Shown here: one piece after another, positions 35,001 through 47,862 of the stretch | Layout of the letters: the number at the start of each line of letters is the position of its first letter | Numbering within the stretch: the first letter of the stretch is position 1 | Assembly (NCBI GenBank): GCA_033220425.1 | Contig: CM065647.1 | Coordinates: 4,588,001 to 4,652,000, forward strand | DNA from: Lepraria neglecta | Taxonomy: Eukaryota > Ascomycota > Lecanoromycetes > Lecanorales > Stereocaulaceae | DNA: 64,000 nt | Direction: 5' to 3' | The notes under the pieces: generated by a model | The model's input: the letters and a program-made list of their open reading frames with translations, nothing else | What the model was told of the DNA's origin: nothing | Databases searched by the model: none | Made by a program: the position numbers and the translations under genes

Positions 35001-35700
35001 TTCTATAGACTACTAAATATCGAGCGAAGTACTTATCTAGTACCGGGAACAGTTAGAGGAAAAGAGATATTCTATATTAATAGTTTCATCGACTAGGACT
35101 AATATACTATAATATATCACCCCAAATTCCTAATAAACAATTCTAAGGCAGCGCGACGAATCTACGCCAAATTCCTACTAAATCCTTCTTAGGTAATATT
35201 ATAAACCTAAGTAAAAACCCTTAAAAGGAAGAGAGATAATACTATAAATATATCTGGGTCGATAGAGCGGAAGAGATACTGCTACTAACCGCCCTTACCG
35301 CGTCTAAAGTCAAGGCTTTAGTCTTAAGGAAAACCTCTAATATAAAGAACTAACCTATAGTTTCAATTACTACAGCGGTATTAATCCTCTCTTCGGCATA
35401 TTTAATTATAGCTATATTATATTAGCAGGCTATATAGTATCTTACGCGTATAATATTTACTTACTTTAGTATCGAGTCTACGGCCCTTATATATTACTAA
35501 TATTCGGGTACTTCGGTAAGCTAAGGAGTAGGGAGGTTATTAAGCTTGTAGTATTATATATAAAGTCTATCGGGGAAGATAGAGAGTAGATTTATCGGAT
35601 ATTAAGTATCTATAGCGATACTTTACTAAAATAATAGCGACGAGACTATAAACTACGAGAAGAAATATTAAGAAACGTCTAGCTAAATATTTATCCGACT
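32100..35700 (+). pseudogene. Plavaka transposase, giant copy 2
   Basis: The plus-strand translation matches the Plavaka family of fungal DDE transposases (CMC/CACTA-related). Seen in order: an acidic N-terminal region (about 32120-32560); 'IQDKLPNS' near 32962; 'VPVIILLDKTY' at 32993, whose Asp (33014-33016) fits the first catalytic Asp; 'HGD' followed by 'PVYITISNLDRG' at 33059-33094, the family's W-P-V-Y-T-I-G-N block with the Trp lost; 'YADRR' at 33300-33314, the likely second Asp block; and 'GDYEEQVLITSIKSGK' at 33351 followed by a remnant of a C-P-x-C-L-V-P motif near 33405. A long C-terminal region runs to about 35700. Arg, Gln and Trp codons are often converted as expected of RIP, with many stops. 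N- and C-terminal limits are approximate. Confidence 0.82.
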
Positions 35701-35793
35701 CGGATAGGGTAAACCCGAGTTAGACACTACTCGGATAGTATAAAACCTAAGTTAGATACTACTCGGATAGTATAAAACCCGAGTTAGATACTA
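35693..35793. repeat. ATCCGACTCGG tandem repeat, giant copy 2
   Basis: Mirror of 14200-14300, immediately downstream of the transposase region. Confidence 0.6.
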
Positions 35794-36232
35794 ATCGGAT
35801 AAGGGCAAAAAAGGGCGAAATATATACGCCCCTAATCTACTAGAGTTTTACTAGGTACTGCTAATAGTTCGGTAACTAGGCGTCGTAACTCTCTATCTTA
35901 GTTATTTACTCGAATTATAAGGAGTAGAAGATATAGTCGGATTAGCGGATAATAGGTTATTATAGAATCGAGGAAAGTATAGTTAAATAACCTGTAAAGA
36001 AGTTAAAGAAGGATTAGTATAAGCGCGAGTTAAACTTATATTAATATTACTAATAACGAGCTTTTATATACTAAAGGAGCTATCGGTAGTAGCTATATTT
36101 CTAACGGATTATATATATAGAAGACTTTATTTAGATTCGACTACCTACTTACACCTTGTATAGAAGATATACAGCTACTAATTAGTAGAAATATATAGAC
36201 TATATAAGAAGTAATCAATTATAATAAAAGAA

Positions 36233-36530
36233 AACTGGTAGCTATATATTAGTAGCGTTATATTATTGATTGAGCTAATAGCTGGCTGAACGCATAATGG
36301 ATATACTAATTGGTTAGATATTATACTAATAGTAACATCTAATTGCTAATTGGTTATATATTATACTAACAGTAATATCTAATTGCTAACTAACCTAACA
36401 TCGTTAAATCAGCAGTATTGAGTTGCAGATCGAGCTGATTTGATACTATTAGCAATATTGAGTTACTAATTCCGCTGAACGTAACTATTAGCCCTACCGG
36501 CGCGCTCGGCAACTCGGGATTTCCCAGCAA
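36233..36530. repeat. Subterminal repeat region of giant copy 2
   Basis: Reverse-complement counterpart of 13463-13760, with the same 40-bp units and short motifs. Confidence 0.65.
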
Positions 36531-36549
36531 CTTTTGGGAAAGCGCGATG
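36531..36549 (-). repeat. Terminal inverted repeat of giant copy 2, at its transposase-side end
   Basis: CTTTTGGGAAAGCGCGATG, exact reverse complement of 19332-19350. Confidence 0.93.
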
Positions 36550-36551
36550 TA

Positions 36552-39500
36552 CTAAGTAACCCGATTATACTGGACCATTCTTCGTACTAGCTCTAGCCCT
36601 AGATAATACCTACCCGCCTTATATTATCCTTAGAATCGGTTATACGCGCGATAATAAATTCTATCTTGTCCAACTACGATATATTATACGTAATACTTCG
36701 CTTACTAACGCTAACTAGCTCTAGGACTAACTTAGTTACGATACTCTAATCTAGTTCCTAGAAACCAAGAAATTCTGGACCGCCGAAGATAATGCCCGGG
36801 GGAGTACCCTTATCTATATATCTAATAGGATTATAGAGGTAACTATAAACGAAGATCTACAAAATGCCATCCGCGATATATATTCATGTGGTTACCGGTA
36901 CTATAAGCTTTGTATTATATAAGGGGTACTCCGTTAGTTATACTACGTTAATTAATGGTTAGGATATTAACTAACAGGTATAATAGTATCTATCAAGGGT
37001 AATACGGCCCATCTAAATTAACCTTACTAAGGTAGTTTTACCCTCTCCTACCGCTTAAAATATTCTTCTCTTACAGTAGGACCTAAAGAGAAAACCCCTA
37101 ATATATAGGATCCTCTAGGTAAAGACCCTACTATCTCTTCTACTAAACCCTCTACCCTAAAGCCTTTTATTAATCCTTCCCTTCTTACTAATAAGTATAC
37201 TAGTCCGTCTACTAGGAATCTAAAGGAGCCTATAGATATTAGCTCTAGCTTAGATAGTAGTAGTAGTATAAATAATAAGGAAGAGAATAATAGAAAGGAA
37301 GGGGATTTAATAGATAAGGACGAGTAGAAGGCGTTATAGATTAATAAGGCCTATATAGGTAGGACTCTAGGGTTATATAATATCAAGATAGGTAGGGTAG
37401 TAATAGCTAGAGTAGCTACGAAAGATATAGAGGTATTAGAATAGGAGGATCGCGACAGGATATAAGTACTTTAGCCTCTACCTTATTATTTACTTACTAC
37501 TAAATACTACCCTAGTATTAATATAACTAAGGTAGAGGACTATCCGTAATAGTCTTAGAAAACGTAGTAGTATATAGAGTTATTATTCTAACTATAGAAG
37601 GGAAACCAGTCTATTAAGAATATATAAACCCTCTATAGGTTATTATCTATTATAGCCCCTAATAGCAAGATAAAAAAGATTATACTATATATTTATTAAC
37701 TCTACTATACTACTTGGATATACCGGCGTACTTACTAGTAGGGGGGTATTAATAGGGACGATCCCGGCTTTAGTAAGGTTCGTATCTATTCCTAGCTTTT
37801 AATAAAACCTACTATTAACTTAGATAATACTAATATCCGACTCGAACTAGACTCTAACGATTTTTATTATATATATCCTTAAGTATTAACTCTCCTTATA
37901 ATAGCGCGAGGTTTTCGAAATATATAAGTAGGATTATAAAAACCTCGAATAGTTTAAAGCGTTAATCTATTATACTAAGTATCTCCTACTCTTGAAATTA
38001 AAGGTATAGAGCGGTAATAATATATATCCCTCTACTAATAAATAGGATATCGGTTATCCGTATATTAAGAAAAGCGCCGCCTATTTAACTAGCGTACTAA
38101 AGTAAGATATTATTCTTATTATCGTACTAGCGAAAGTAATAGGTAACTAGTTATAAGAGTAGATAAAGATAATCAATACTTAATATCTAATATTAAAGCT
38201 ACGGTACTTCTATACCTATATAGGCAAAATATATAATAATATTAACGCTACCCTACTTATATCAGAAAATACTAAACTACTTCGATATAAAAAGGATAGA
38301 AAACCCAAACCTAGATAGGAGCGTATTCTACTCCTTATAACTAAGGGCTTATATAATAGGTATATCAAGGAAGTACTATAGGACTCTAAGTCTCTATTCG
38401 TCTATAACTTCTATATTAGCTAGATCTTTATTAACGAATTCTATAAGATAAGGATAGTAAAGGGTAAATATCCTAAGATAGTCCTTAGTATTAAGGATAA
38501 GATTAGTGCCTAAGTCCTAGTAAAAATACTAGAGGATAACGAGAACGAGTAGAATACTATAGATAATCGGCGTATAAAAACATACCGATTATCTTTGCCC
38601 TAGGTGTAGGGTTTCTCCGCTATATTATAGATACGTGACCTAACTAACTACTTAGCTATAATCTATATAATTAAGTAGCCTTAGTAGTATACTATTGAAG
38701 AGTATCAATATATAACTTATAACGAAGTCGAGGTTATTAGGAAACTAACCGCTAGCTACCAAAAGTAAAAGAATCCGGTTAATAAGAGCGAGAATAATAA
38801 GAATATTATAGATATAAAGGCTATCTTAAACTCTATCGAAATCAAGCGGACACCTATAACTATAGATATTAATAGGACTACCGAGCTTATTAAGCTACCT
38901 CCGTACAAGACTCGTTATATTATATACTTACTTAATCTAGAGTAAAAGGTAGCTCTTCGCGCTAAGGATTAGAGGATCTAAGATATAGTAAAAGCCGAAT
39001 ATACTAGAGAATATATAATTACTCGTAAGGCTGGCAAGGAGATACCTACGCTAGCGATTAATAACTACTTTAAACATACCTATAAGCTACGCGCTACTAC
39101 TATTATCCTAAGCCTTCTAGAATTCTCTCGGCGTAACCACCTTACTCTTACTTAGGACGAGCTTAAAGGGGGGCCTTTATATAACGGCGGAAAGGGTTAT
39201 ATAGATTTTATAGAGTTAGCTAGCCTGATATAGAATTAGGCCAAGATACCGCTAGATAGTATTTATACTAAATATATCGATGAACTTACTAGTAATATAC
39301 CGAAGTTAGTAAAACTTAAAGAGTTAATCGGCTTACTAGGGGAAGATATCTACGGGTAACCAGAGAAACTGGTTATATTTACTAGTTCTCCTATTATCGT
39401 ATATATTCTAGCGGTAGTAAGTCTATATCTCTTCTGCTATTCTACCTTAACCTTATACTAACCTTACTCTAGTAGTTTAAAAAGTATTTTCCTAGTAAAT

Positions 39501-40300
39501 AGCTATAGTATAGCTCGACCGTACCTTCCGAGAAGCGAGATAAGTTATATATATAGCTATTCTAAGAAGAGGATAATAAGTACTTCCTTATCTCTACGAA
39601 ATATATCCTTAGAACTAGTATTACCTTAACCTATATATTTAGAAGTATAAATATAGATATAGACTGGATATAATTCTATAATATTTAGTATAATAGGTAG
39701 GTAGTTCGGTTATCTTAGCGAAATCTAAAGATATATAACTACTACTTTATTACGGACGATAAATATAGAGTAGATTAGAAGGTATTATTTAAATAGAGTA
39801 GAGATAATATAATAAGGTAATAGGCGTATAAATAAGCTAGATATTTCTAGCTAAGTAATAGCGCGCTTTTGCGGGTTTCTTTTCTTCTACTTAGCGGTAC
39901 TTTAACTTCGTATAAAATAGATATAAGACTCTTATTACCCTTCTATAGTAATATTAAATCTAATCTATACTAGTTTAGGAAGACTTGAAAGTACTTAGAT
40001 TACTAGCTATTCCCCTTTACTTTCTCCTATCTTTAGTAGATATTTCGTACTATAGTCTTCCTTAAATATCCGCTACTAAAATCTAGATATACTATATACT
40101 TATATACTAAATATAAGCTGTAGGTAAAAGGGAATATAATTTATAGCCCTAACTTACTAGATTATAATCATATTTAATACGAACTATATATACTACTATA
40201 CTCCTTTATAATATATTATCTTAAGTTATAATCTTCCTTATAATACCCTTCTATTAATATAGACTCTTTTAACTAAGACTATTATTAAATAAAGGGAGAA
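36552..40300 (+). pseudogene. SNF2-type helicase-like gene, copy 1, main piece
   Basis: The plus-strand translation shows a long N-terminal region ('YTGPFFVLAPALDNT' near 36570, 'KVEDYPQQSQKTQQYI' after correcting UAG to Gln near 37520), then a possible helicase N-lobe ('VLAKVIGNQL' near 38140; 'FINEFYK' at 38427-38447, a mutated D-E-F/A-H-K motif II). The C-lobe follows: 'EKLVIFTSSPIIVYILA' at 39363, 'RTSITLTYIFRS' at 39611, and 'RLSQRNLKIYNY' near 39707, which resembles the R-x-x-R-x-x-Q motif VI. Order and spacing suit a SNF2/Swi2 ATPase, a DNA translocase acting on chromatin. No clear Walker A survives, so the family call is moderate. Many RIP-type stops. Copy 2 is inserted in its N-terminal part. 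Confidence 0.6.
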
Positions 40301-40362
40301 ACCTACTCGAAAGTTAAGTAGTTATATCTATACTTAATATAGATACTATATAGGGAACAGCC

Positions 40363-40468
40363 TATACGTCGAATAATATCGAGTATTAGATAGTATTCGA
40401 GTCGGATAACTCTCGATATCCGAGTCGAATAGCGCTTAATATACTTAGTGTTCGAGTCAGATATCGCT
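40363..40468. repeat. ATCCGACTCG motif cluster, copy 1
   Basis: Mirror of 26745-26850. It lies between the helicase-like gene and the next element gene. Confidence 0.55.
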
Positions 40469-40599
40469 TATTATACGCTAATTACTATAGGCTTAGTATA
40501 GAATTATTCTTTATATATTATATATCGACCTTTTAATCCTTTCCTATACTCCTTTCTCTTACTACTAACGTATTAATTAATACTCTATATCTTATATAT

Positions 40600-41530
40600 A
40601 TACCCGCTATAGAATACTAGTACGAGCCTATAGCCGTCGCCGCCGGTATTTCCCCCTCCTCTCTAGCCTCTTTACCTTCTACTGAATTCTACAAAAATAC
40701 TAACTCTAGGAATTAGATAGTCTCGGTTATTTTATATAGCTTTATAGTTAAATAGGCCTACTATAAGGAGATTCGAGTAGTATTAAAGAAAGAGATAGAA
40801 AGGAGATATATTATTAGTACGTCCCTAGGGATACCGGAGAACCAGGCCAAGCTTAGTAAGGCCTTATAGTAGTTAGAAATAGTATTTCCCTCCGTTTTTA
40901 TACCTAGAATCCCCTAACCCTAGCTAGAGAGTTATAAATTAGGTATAGCTAGAAAGATTAATAATATCTATAATTACTATCGTAATCACAGAAGGCGTAC
41001 TATACTGTCTCTCTCTACGGATAGTACTCTATATATAGTATATCCGCTTACCTTTAGTAAAATAGAATTCTATATCCGGTCGATAGAGATAACGGCGAAT
41101 ATACTTTTCTTTGCCTCCGATATTATTAAGGAGAAAAAACCTCTAGCTAGTATTATATTAGACAAGATCGAATTTAGAATATTTAAAGAGGTCTTATATA
41201 AGGACGGTATCTATAATAGCTTAACCGACCGAATTCTTTATTATATTAGTAAAAACGATATCAAAGTTAATTACACCCGTAAATTCAAGGTAGCTACCTT
41301 ATAGATATATAATATAGGCGAGAATCCTATCTCGTTTTATATTGAGACACGCCTATAAGGTATATATCTTATACTTTACTTCGATCGCGCTCCTACTAAC
41401 TATACTCTAGTAAAATAGCGGGCCCGTATAAAATATTGAATAATAGGTATACCTTACGTCCGTTTCTGCGGTATATTAGTAAACCTAGTTAATTATAGTA
41501 CGCCGATACTACTAAATTATATACTCTAGT
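40600..41530 (+). pseudogene. Unidentified element gene between the helicase-like units, copy 1
   Basis: A broadly readable plus-strand frame includes 'LASIILDKIEFRIFKEVL' (about 41140-41190), 'ILYYISKNDIKVNYTRKF' and, past the stop at 41302, 'YNIGENPISFYIETRL'. It is conserved in position and sequence with copy 2 (25683-26613). It may be a separate gene or the N-terminal part of the following helicase-like unit. No family recognised. Confidence 0.4.
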
Positions 41531-41599
41531 ATTCTTCTTTGTTCTAACTTAGTAAAGGGCCTCTACTTCTTCGTATTTTATTCTTCCTATTATTACTAT

Positions 41600-43700
41600 C
41601 CCTATTATACCTCTATATAACCTTACCGGGCTAGATATTCTTCTCTTATAGTACGACCTAAGAATATAACCTATAATATACAGAATCCTCTACGCGAAGA
41701 CTCTACTACCTCTCCCGCTAAATCCCCCGCCCTAAAGCCTTATAAATTCTCCCCCTTAATTAAGTAAGCCTACTAGTATTTCCTACCCGGCCTCTAAATA
41801 ATCCTATACTTATCTATTCCGATATAAATAATAGTAGCTATACTAGTAATTAGGAAGAGAAGGAGTAAGAGGAGGAAGGGGATACTATAGAAGAGGACGA
41901 GGAGAAGGCGTTAAAGGTTAGTAAGGCTTATAATAGTAGGGTTCCGAGGTTATATAATATTAAGATAGGTAGGGTAGTAGTAGCTATAGTAGCTACGAAA
42001 GATCTGGAGGTATTAGAATAGGAGGATCGCGATAGGATATAAGTACTTTAACCTCTACCTTACTATTTACTTACTACTAAATACTACCCTAGTATTAATA
42101 TAACCAAGGTAGAGGACTATCCGCAATAGTCTCAGAAAACGTAGTAGTATATAGAGTTATTATTTTAGCTATAGAAGGGAAACCAGTCTATATAGAATAT
42201 ACGAAACCTCCGTAGGTTATTATCTATTATAGCCCCTAACAGCAAAATAAAGAAGATTGTACTATTTATTTATTAGCTATACTACGCGGCTTAGATAAGA
42301 TAGTAGGCTTTCTAATAGAGGGGAGCTATCTATAGGCGAGATTCTAGTTTAGGGATATCTAAACTAAATTATTACTTCTATTAAGGACTCTAGTCGACTC
42401 GGATAATATAGATGTTTGACTCGGGTAATACTAACGTCCGACTCTATCTAGATCGAAATCTATATATATAAAATCATCTAATAATTCGAAACGTCGCCTT
42501 ATTATAATAAGTATCTCTTACTAGAGAGATTAAAGCTATAGAGTTATTATAATATATATCTATCGGCTTATAAATAGAATATTAGTTATCCGTGTATCAA
42601 GAATAGCGCTACCCGGAATATTAGCGTAGCGAAGTTAGGTATTATTCTTACTATTATACTAGCGAAAGTAGTAGGTAATTAGTTATAATAGTAGACGAAG
42701 ATAATCGATATAAAGCGAACGCTATATACTTAAGATATCTCTAGGACTATCGATCTAGTATAACTACCTCCCTACGAGATTCGTTATATTATATACCCGC
42801 CTTCGCTAGTATAAAATATAGCTCTTCGCGCCGAGGATTAAAGGATCTAAGACGAAGCGAAAGTAAAATATACTAGATAATATATAATTACTCGTAAGGC
42901 TAGCAAGAGGATACCTGCGCTAACGACTACTAACTACTTTAAATATATATATAAACTATACGCCGCTACTATAGTCCTAAGCCTTCTAGGATTCGCTCGG
43001 CTCGATAACCTATCTCTATATACGGATAAGCTTGAAGGGGGGATTTATATAACGGCGGCGAGGGTTACACGAACTTTATAGAGTTAGCTAATCTAAGAGA
43101 AGACTAGACTGAATACCCGCTAGCTAGTATCTATATCTATTATATCGAATATTTTATTAATAATAGTCCGAAGTTAGTTATATTAAAGGATTTAATTATT
43201 AAACTAAGAGAGGATATCGTCGGAAGACCGTAATAACTGTCTATAATTACTAAGCTATCTACTACTATATATATTCTGGCGATAGTAGGTCTATAGCTCT
43301 TCCGCTATTTCGTCTTGGCTTTATACTAACCTTACTCTAGTAGTTTAAAAGGTATTATCCTAATAAATGACTATAGCGTAGCTCGGCCTTACCTTCCGGG
43401 AAACGAGATGAATTATTCGTATAGATATACTAAGGAGATAACTATTATTACTTTGTTCCCCCTACGAACTACGTTCTTAAAACCGGTATTACCCTTACCT
43501 ATACCTCTAGAAGTATAAATATAGATATAGACTAGATAAAGTACTATAGAATTTAATACTATAGGCGGGTTATTCGGTAGTAATAGCAAAGATAGAAGGT
43601 ATACGAGTATAGTATATTTCTAGATAAGGTAAAGGGATCTTGATTCGATTATTATCTAGATAGGTAGATAGAAAGCTCTTAGTAAGAGTAGGTATAATAT
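41600..43700 (+). pseudogene. Shortened SNF2-helicase-like relative, copy 1
   Basis: Clearly related to 37030-39700: it shares 'LYNIKIGRVV', 'LEVLEQEDRDRIQ', 'NITKVEDYP' and the C-lobe start ('TIYILAIVGLQLFRY' near 43255). It lacks the roughly 700 bp present at about 38190-38860 in the larger gene, which carries the DEAH-like motif. It therefore looks like a tandem duplicate that lost its N-lobe ATPase part, before or after RIP. Both giant copies have the same structure, so the loss predates their divergence. Confidence 0.55.
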
Positions 43701-44479
43701 AATAGAATTAACCTATAGGTATTGCCAGCAGCAAATTTAAGGACTAGTTTAAATATTATAAATAGTAGACCCCGTTATTCGAATTAGAGACTAGAGAAAC
43801 TATACTATTTAACTTAACGTTACTAAGATAATATTTATATCCTAGAATCCCGCTATAAAGACCTAGCTAATACTACCCGCCGCTTTTCCTAACCTAGATT
43901 CGTCTTCTCTAATAAATCTAAACGCCGTTACCGCTATAGAGGATATAGTTCCGCTAACTCAATATATATCTACTAGTAGAGATTCTCTTTATAGGACGTA
44001 TTATAAATGGAAGGAGGTATCTAATCGTTATTAACTAAGCTGAAGAACTAATTCAATTAGTTAAGCTAATAATATAACTCTATATTCTACCTGTATAACT
44101 TAAGAGCCGGCGGCAAAGTATATATTATTAACGTACTGCAGCGAATCCGGTATATCCGGCTCCGTATATATTTATCGATAGATACTTGAGTAGGTAGTAT
44201 CTAAGGTCTTAAGGTCCTAGGCTAATAGGGCGGAGGCGGCGTATACTCGTCGAGGATATAGAAGAAATAGCGATATTCGTTATATATAGGAGAACTATAG
44301 CTAGAGATATAGTCCTAGTAGCAACCTATTCGAAAAGGTAGGAAAATTTCGTTCAACTCGAATAGACTTTTATCTAACTCGGCTAAGTTTCTATCTAACT
44401 CGATTAATAGTCTTTAAGCTAACTTGATTTTATATTAATATTATATTAATTAAAACAATATAACAATAATACGCTAAAG

Positions 44480-47400
44480 AAGCCTATCCCTTTCTGAAAA
44501 CCTTCGCCTTCTTCCCCTAAGAACCTCGCCCGTCTAGCTACCTATAACTAGCTATATCGTCGTGGATTATACTCCTTAATACCTTATACTACCTTATTAC
44601 TAGTAAAGACCCTTATATATATTAGATAGATAATAGAGATCTTCTAATAATAGCTAAGATAAAGGGAGAATAACTGGTAGCTACTAGAAAAGCCTAGGAG
44701 ACTAAAGCGAACAAGCGAAAGGTATAATTCGAACCGAGTAATTTATTCTATATATTAATATATTAGTAGATTAAGGCTATTATAGAAAAGTAGCTAGAAC
44801 CCGAGAGAAGTACTAAAGGGGACGACGGAGTAGTAGAGCCTAGGAAACGTCGAAGACGTAATAGTAACCTTAGCGAGGATATCTCTAAAAAAATACGCGA
44901 AGAAGAGGTCTCTTTAAAGATAACTAGTATTAAGGATATTAAAATATCTTCTAATAACCCTATAACCAGCCCTGCGAAGAGACTAGTACCTGCTATTAGT
45001 ATAGGGGTATAACTTCCCTATACTCCTATATTCGGTCCGTTGGATAACTCTATATTTAGGAGACGAAAAAGATGGGCTTCTCCGTTATAAGTACGATTAG
45101 TATATAATAATAGATATAACCTATTCACCGTATAGCGTAAATAGACGCGGCTATTAATATCTAGAATCAATACCGTATTGCAAAGTAATGCGAGTATTAC
45201 CCAAAAGAAGACCGTAAGTTGCCTATCGACGTTACGCGTATATTTAATATACTAATATAGAAAGAAGGAAATAATATAGAACTATATAATAAAACGAGGT
45301 CCTCAAGGGAATATAGATACTAGGAACTACCTACGTAGCTCGGTAAATAATGAATTAGAGACGCGTATTTATTAAATATAGCTGAAATAGCCGATAGTAT
45401 AGGAACAATAAAACCGAATATCTTTATATATAGAGTAGAATAGCCAGCGTGCCGGACGACCTACCTAGACACCCTAATAGATAATAACTAATAAGTTTAA
45501 ATCTGCTAGTAAGAAATATCGAAAATCGAGAGAGAATCTAATCAGCAGACGGAAGGATGAATTAATAGTATATTTACCTTAGTATATAGGTCTTATAATA
45601 ACTGATTATTATAGTCGGTACAATATAAGTAGCGACAGCTAACCCGTACTATACTACCTATACGGCGCAAGCGGCCGAATTCCAGTACCGCGACTACGGG
45701 ACGATTATCTAATCCTAATAATCGGGTTCTATCATCTAAAAAGATAAGGCCTAGACTATTATCGACTTCGTTACCTATACCTATATATATATCGGATATT
45801 AAATCTAAAGACGACTATAAGGAGGTAACTACGGAGGAGGCGGCGGGACCTATTGCTTAGGGTAGTTCTAGGCGTCGCTAAGCGCAAAGATACTAATCCT
45901 TACAGGAATATTAACATATTTTCCACGCAACGAAGCCTATATTCCTCTCCAAGATTATAGGCGGTAATAATACTAATAGCCTATCACCGTAGCTAGAATA
46001 TAACCCGGTAGCTCTAAGTAACCTTATAATAAGAATATAGAGAGAATAGAAGGCTAAGCTCTAAAGAACGAAGGGGCCTTAAGTTATCGGCGATCTAGAT
46101 ACCTTAGGTAATATACTAACTCCTGAAGAAGCTCGTAAGGTTATTACTCCTAAACCCCTACCTATTTATATAACGCCGTATAATAGCTAATATCTTTATA
46201 GCTTATAGATAGCCTAAGCGAATTCAGAAGTTTTATAATAAGGAAAATAAGATTAACTATTAAAATAGTAGTAGAATAGCTATACCTAATAGTCGAGGAC
46301 CGGAAGAATAATATATCGAACCTACTATTTAATATACGATTTACTTTCGCGGATCTAGAGAAAGGTATAAGTATTCTTCTTTCCTAAACGAGAATAAAAT
46401 ATATAGCTAACAGGTCTAAGATAAGGGTTATTTTCTAGTACCGATAATTATAATAAGTCTATATCGCGTTTTTTTCCCTAATAGAATAAGCGCTATTAGA
46501 CTCAGGTATAAGAGTATAGATCTATAGAAACCTTTACCTACTAATACTATTATTTTTGTTATAACAGCGCTTTATTATATATTCGAAGAATACGAATATA
46601 GCTCCTATAGGATCAAGAGATAGGACGGTATATTAGTTAGTAGTAAGTTAACCTGATACTCGAAGAATAACCTATATACTAATAATACCTTAAGCTATAT
46701 TCGAATATATAATAGAGGTATAGTATAATATAGGTGAAATCAAAATATAGATAGTTACGGGACTACTTTATCGTCGAATAATAGACTACTACTATATAAA
46801 CAGGTATAGTAAGAACCGTTAACTACCAGTTACTAATACGTTTAAGGATTCCCTAGAAGATCTAAAAAATCAACCGGACCTTTAGAGCGTTCTAGAGGAG
46901 ATAGGAATAAATAATACTAGTATAATAGGCTAAGAAGAAGAGTATAGAAATGATAAAGAATATACGGTATATATAAGAAGCGATTATAGGTATATATTAT
47001 CGGCTAATACTGAAATCAAGGCTAAAGAACTATCTCCCGAGGAGGGTCTCAATAAGACTAATTCAGAGTTTAGAAACTAGGATAGTTTTTTCGCTTCCCT
47101 TACCTTTAGTAATAATTCAGCGGAGATAATAGATATCCAGGTATTTTCAATATAGGACTTCGAGCGTATACGGAAGGAGGCCGGCCTATAAGCAGATAAG
47201 AGTCTTTAGGAAGAGGATTATATTATAGATATTAAAGAGTAGAGTAGGTCGGTAGAGAGGTGGATTATGGAGGATAAAATAGTATATCTAAATATTATTC
47301 TAATAGGAGAAGAACCTGAGGACTAGGCTGCTAAGGATACTATAGAGGGGATAGAGGATAGATCGATAGAGTATAAAGCTTAGGCGGGAGGAAGCCTAAC

Positions 47401-47688
47401 GGAATCAAGCTATTAGCAATCGAATATATAGCTATTAAACGTATAATATGAAAATAATTATCGTATTGTCTTTTAAAATTGCCTAGCTCGGATAATACTA
47501 CCTATAGGTTAATTCTGGATAAGATATCCGACTCGAATATACCTACTATAGCGGAGGATATATCCGAACTATCCGACTCGGATGACTTCTCATCTACTAA
47601 TATTATCGATATACTACCTAAGCGTATATATTTCGTATTCTGGAACAAATGCGTAATGGTGGCGTTAGTCCACGAAAGCAACTTTTGA
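44480..47688 (+). pseudogene. Third gene of giant copy 1, unidentified
   Basis: Long stretches are readable in one frame: 'YLITSKDPYIYQI' near 44600; a basic NLS-like cluster 'EPRKRRRRNSNLSEDISKK' near 44850; acidic and Ser-rich segments near 47060-47300; and the final 69-codon open frame 47479-47688. It is the last gene before the right end. The basic cluster suggests a nuclear, perhaps DNA-binding, protein, as expected of an accessory transposition protein, but this is inference. No known domain recognised. Introns cannot be excluded. Confidence 0.42.
47479..47688 (+). CDS. 69-codon open frame at the end of the third element gene
   Basis: Open from ATG to TGA and also open at the mirrored place in copy 2 (19734-19525), with a few substitutions (for example Ser/Trp at residue 3). 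It is Asp/Ser-rich ('ISELSDSDDFSSTN') then hydrophobic ('RIYFVFWNKCVMVALV'). It is probably the C-terminal exon or end of the third gene rather than a gene of its own. Unidentified. Confidence 0.35.
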   Translation: MPSSDNTTYRLILDKISDSNIPTIAEDISELSDSDDFSSTNIIDILPKRIYFVFWNKCVMVALVHESNF

Positions 47689-47862
47689 TGCTGATATTAT
47701 AGGCGCCCAGCGTAGCAATTTGAGGTTATAGATGCTACTGTCGGCAACCTCGAGTTACTAATTTGGCTGATTTCTCGGTCCGCAATCGATATAGGATATA
47801 GACCCTAATCGCTATACGGCCTGCTGATAGCGCAAAACTAGCTGCGACGTTAATGATATAAT

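Larger units (their letters stand above)
19332..36549 (-). mobile_element. Giant Plavaka-type transposon, copy 2 (17,218 bp), inserted in copy 1
   Basis: Complete element in reverse orientation to copy 1, bounded by 19-bp terminal inverted repeats (19332-19350 and 36531-36549) and a TA duplication. In this copy the transposase is on the plus strand (about 32100-35700). The helicase-like gene (about 26913-31268), its shortened relative (about 23513-25613) and a third gene (about 19525-22733) are on the minus strand. CACTA-related (CMC) elements carry short TIRs and 2-4 bp duplications, consistent with this. Plavaka elements described in fungi are normally smaller, so the length and extra genes stand out (family size from general knowledge). 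Copies 1 and 2 differ almost only by transitions. Structurally whole, coding-dead. Confidence 0.92.
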
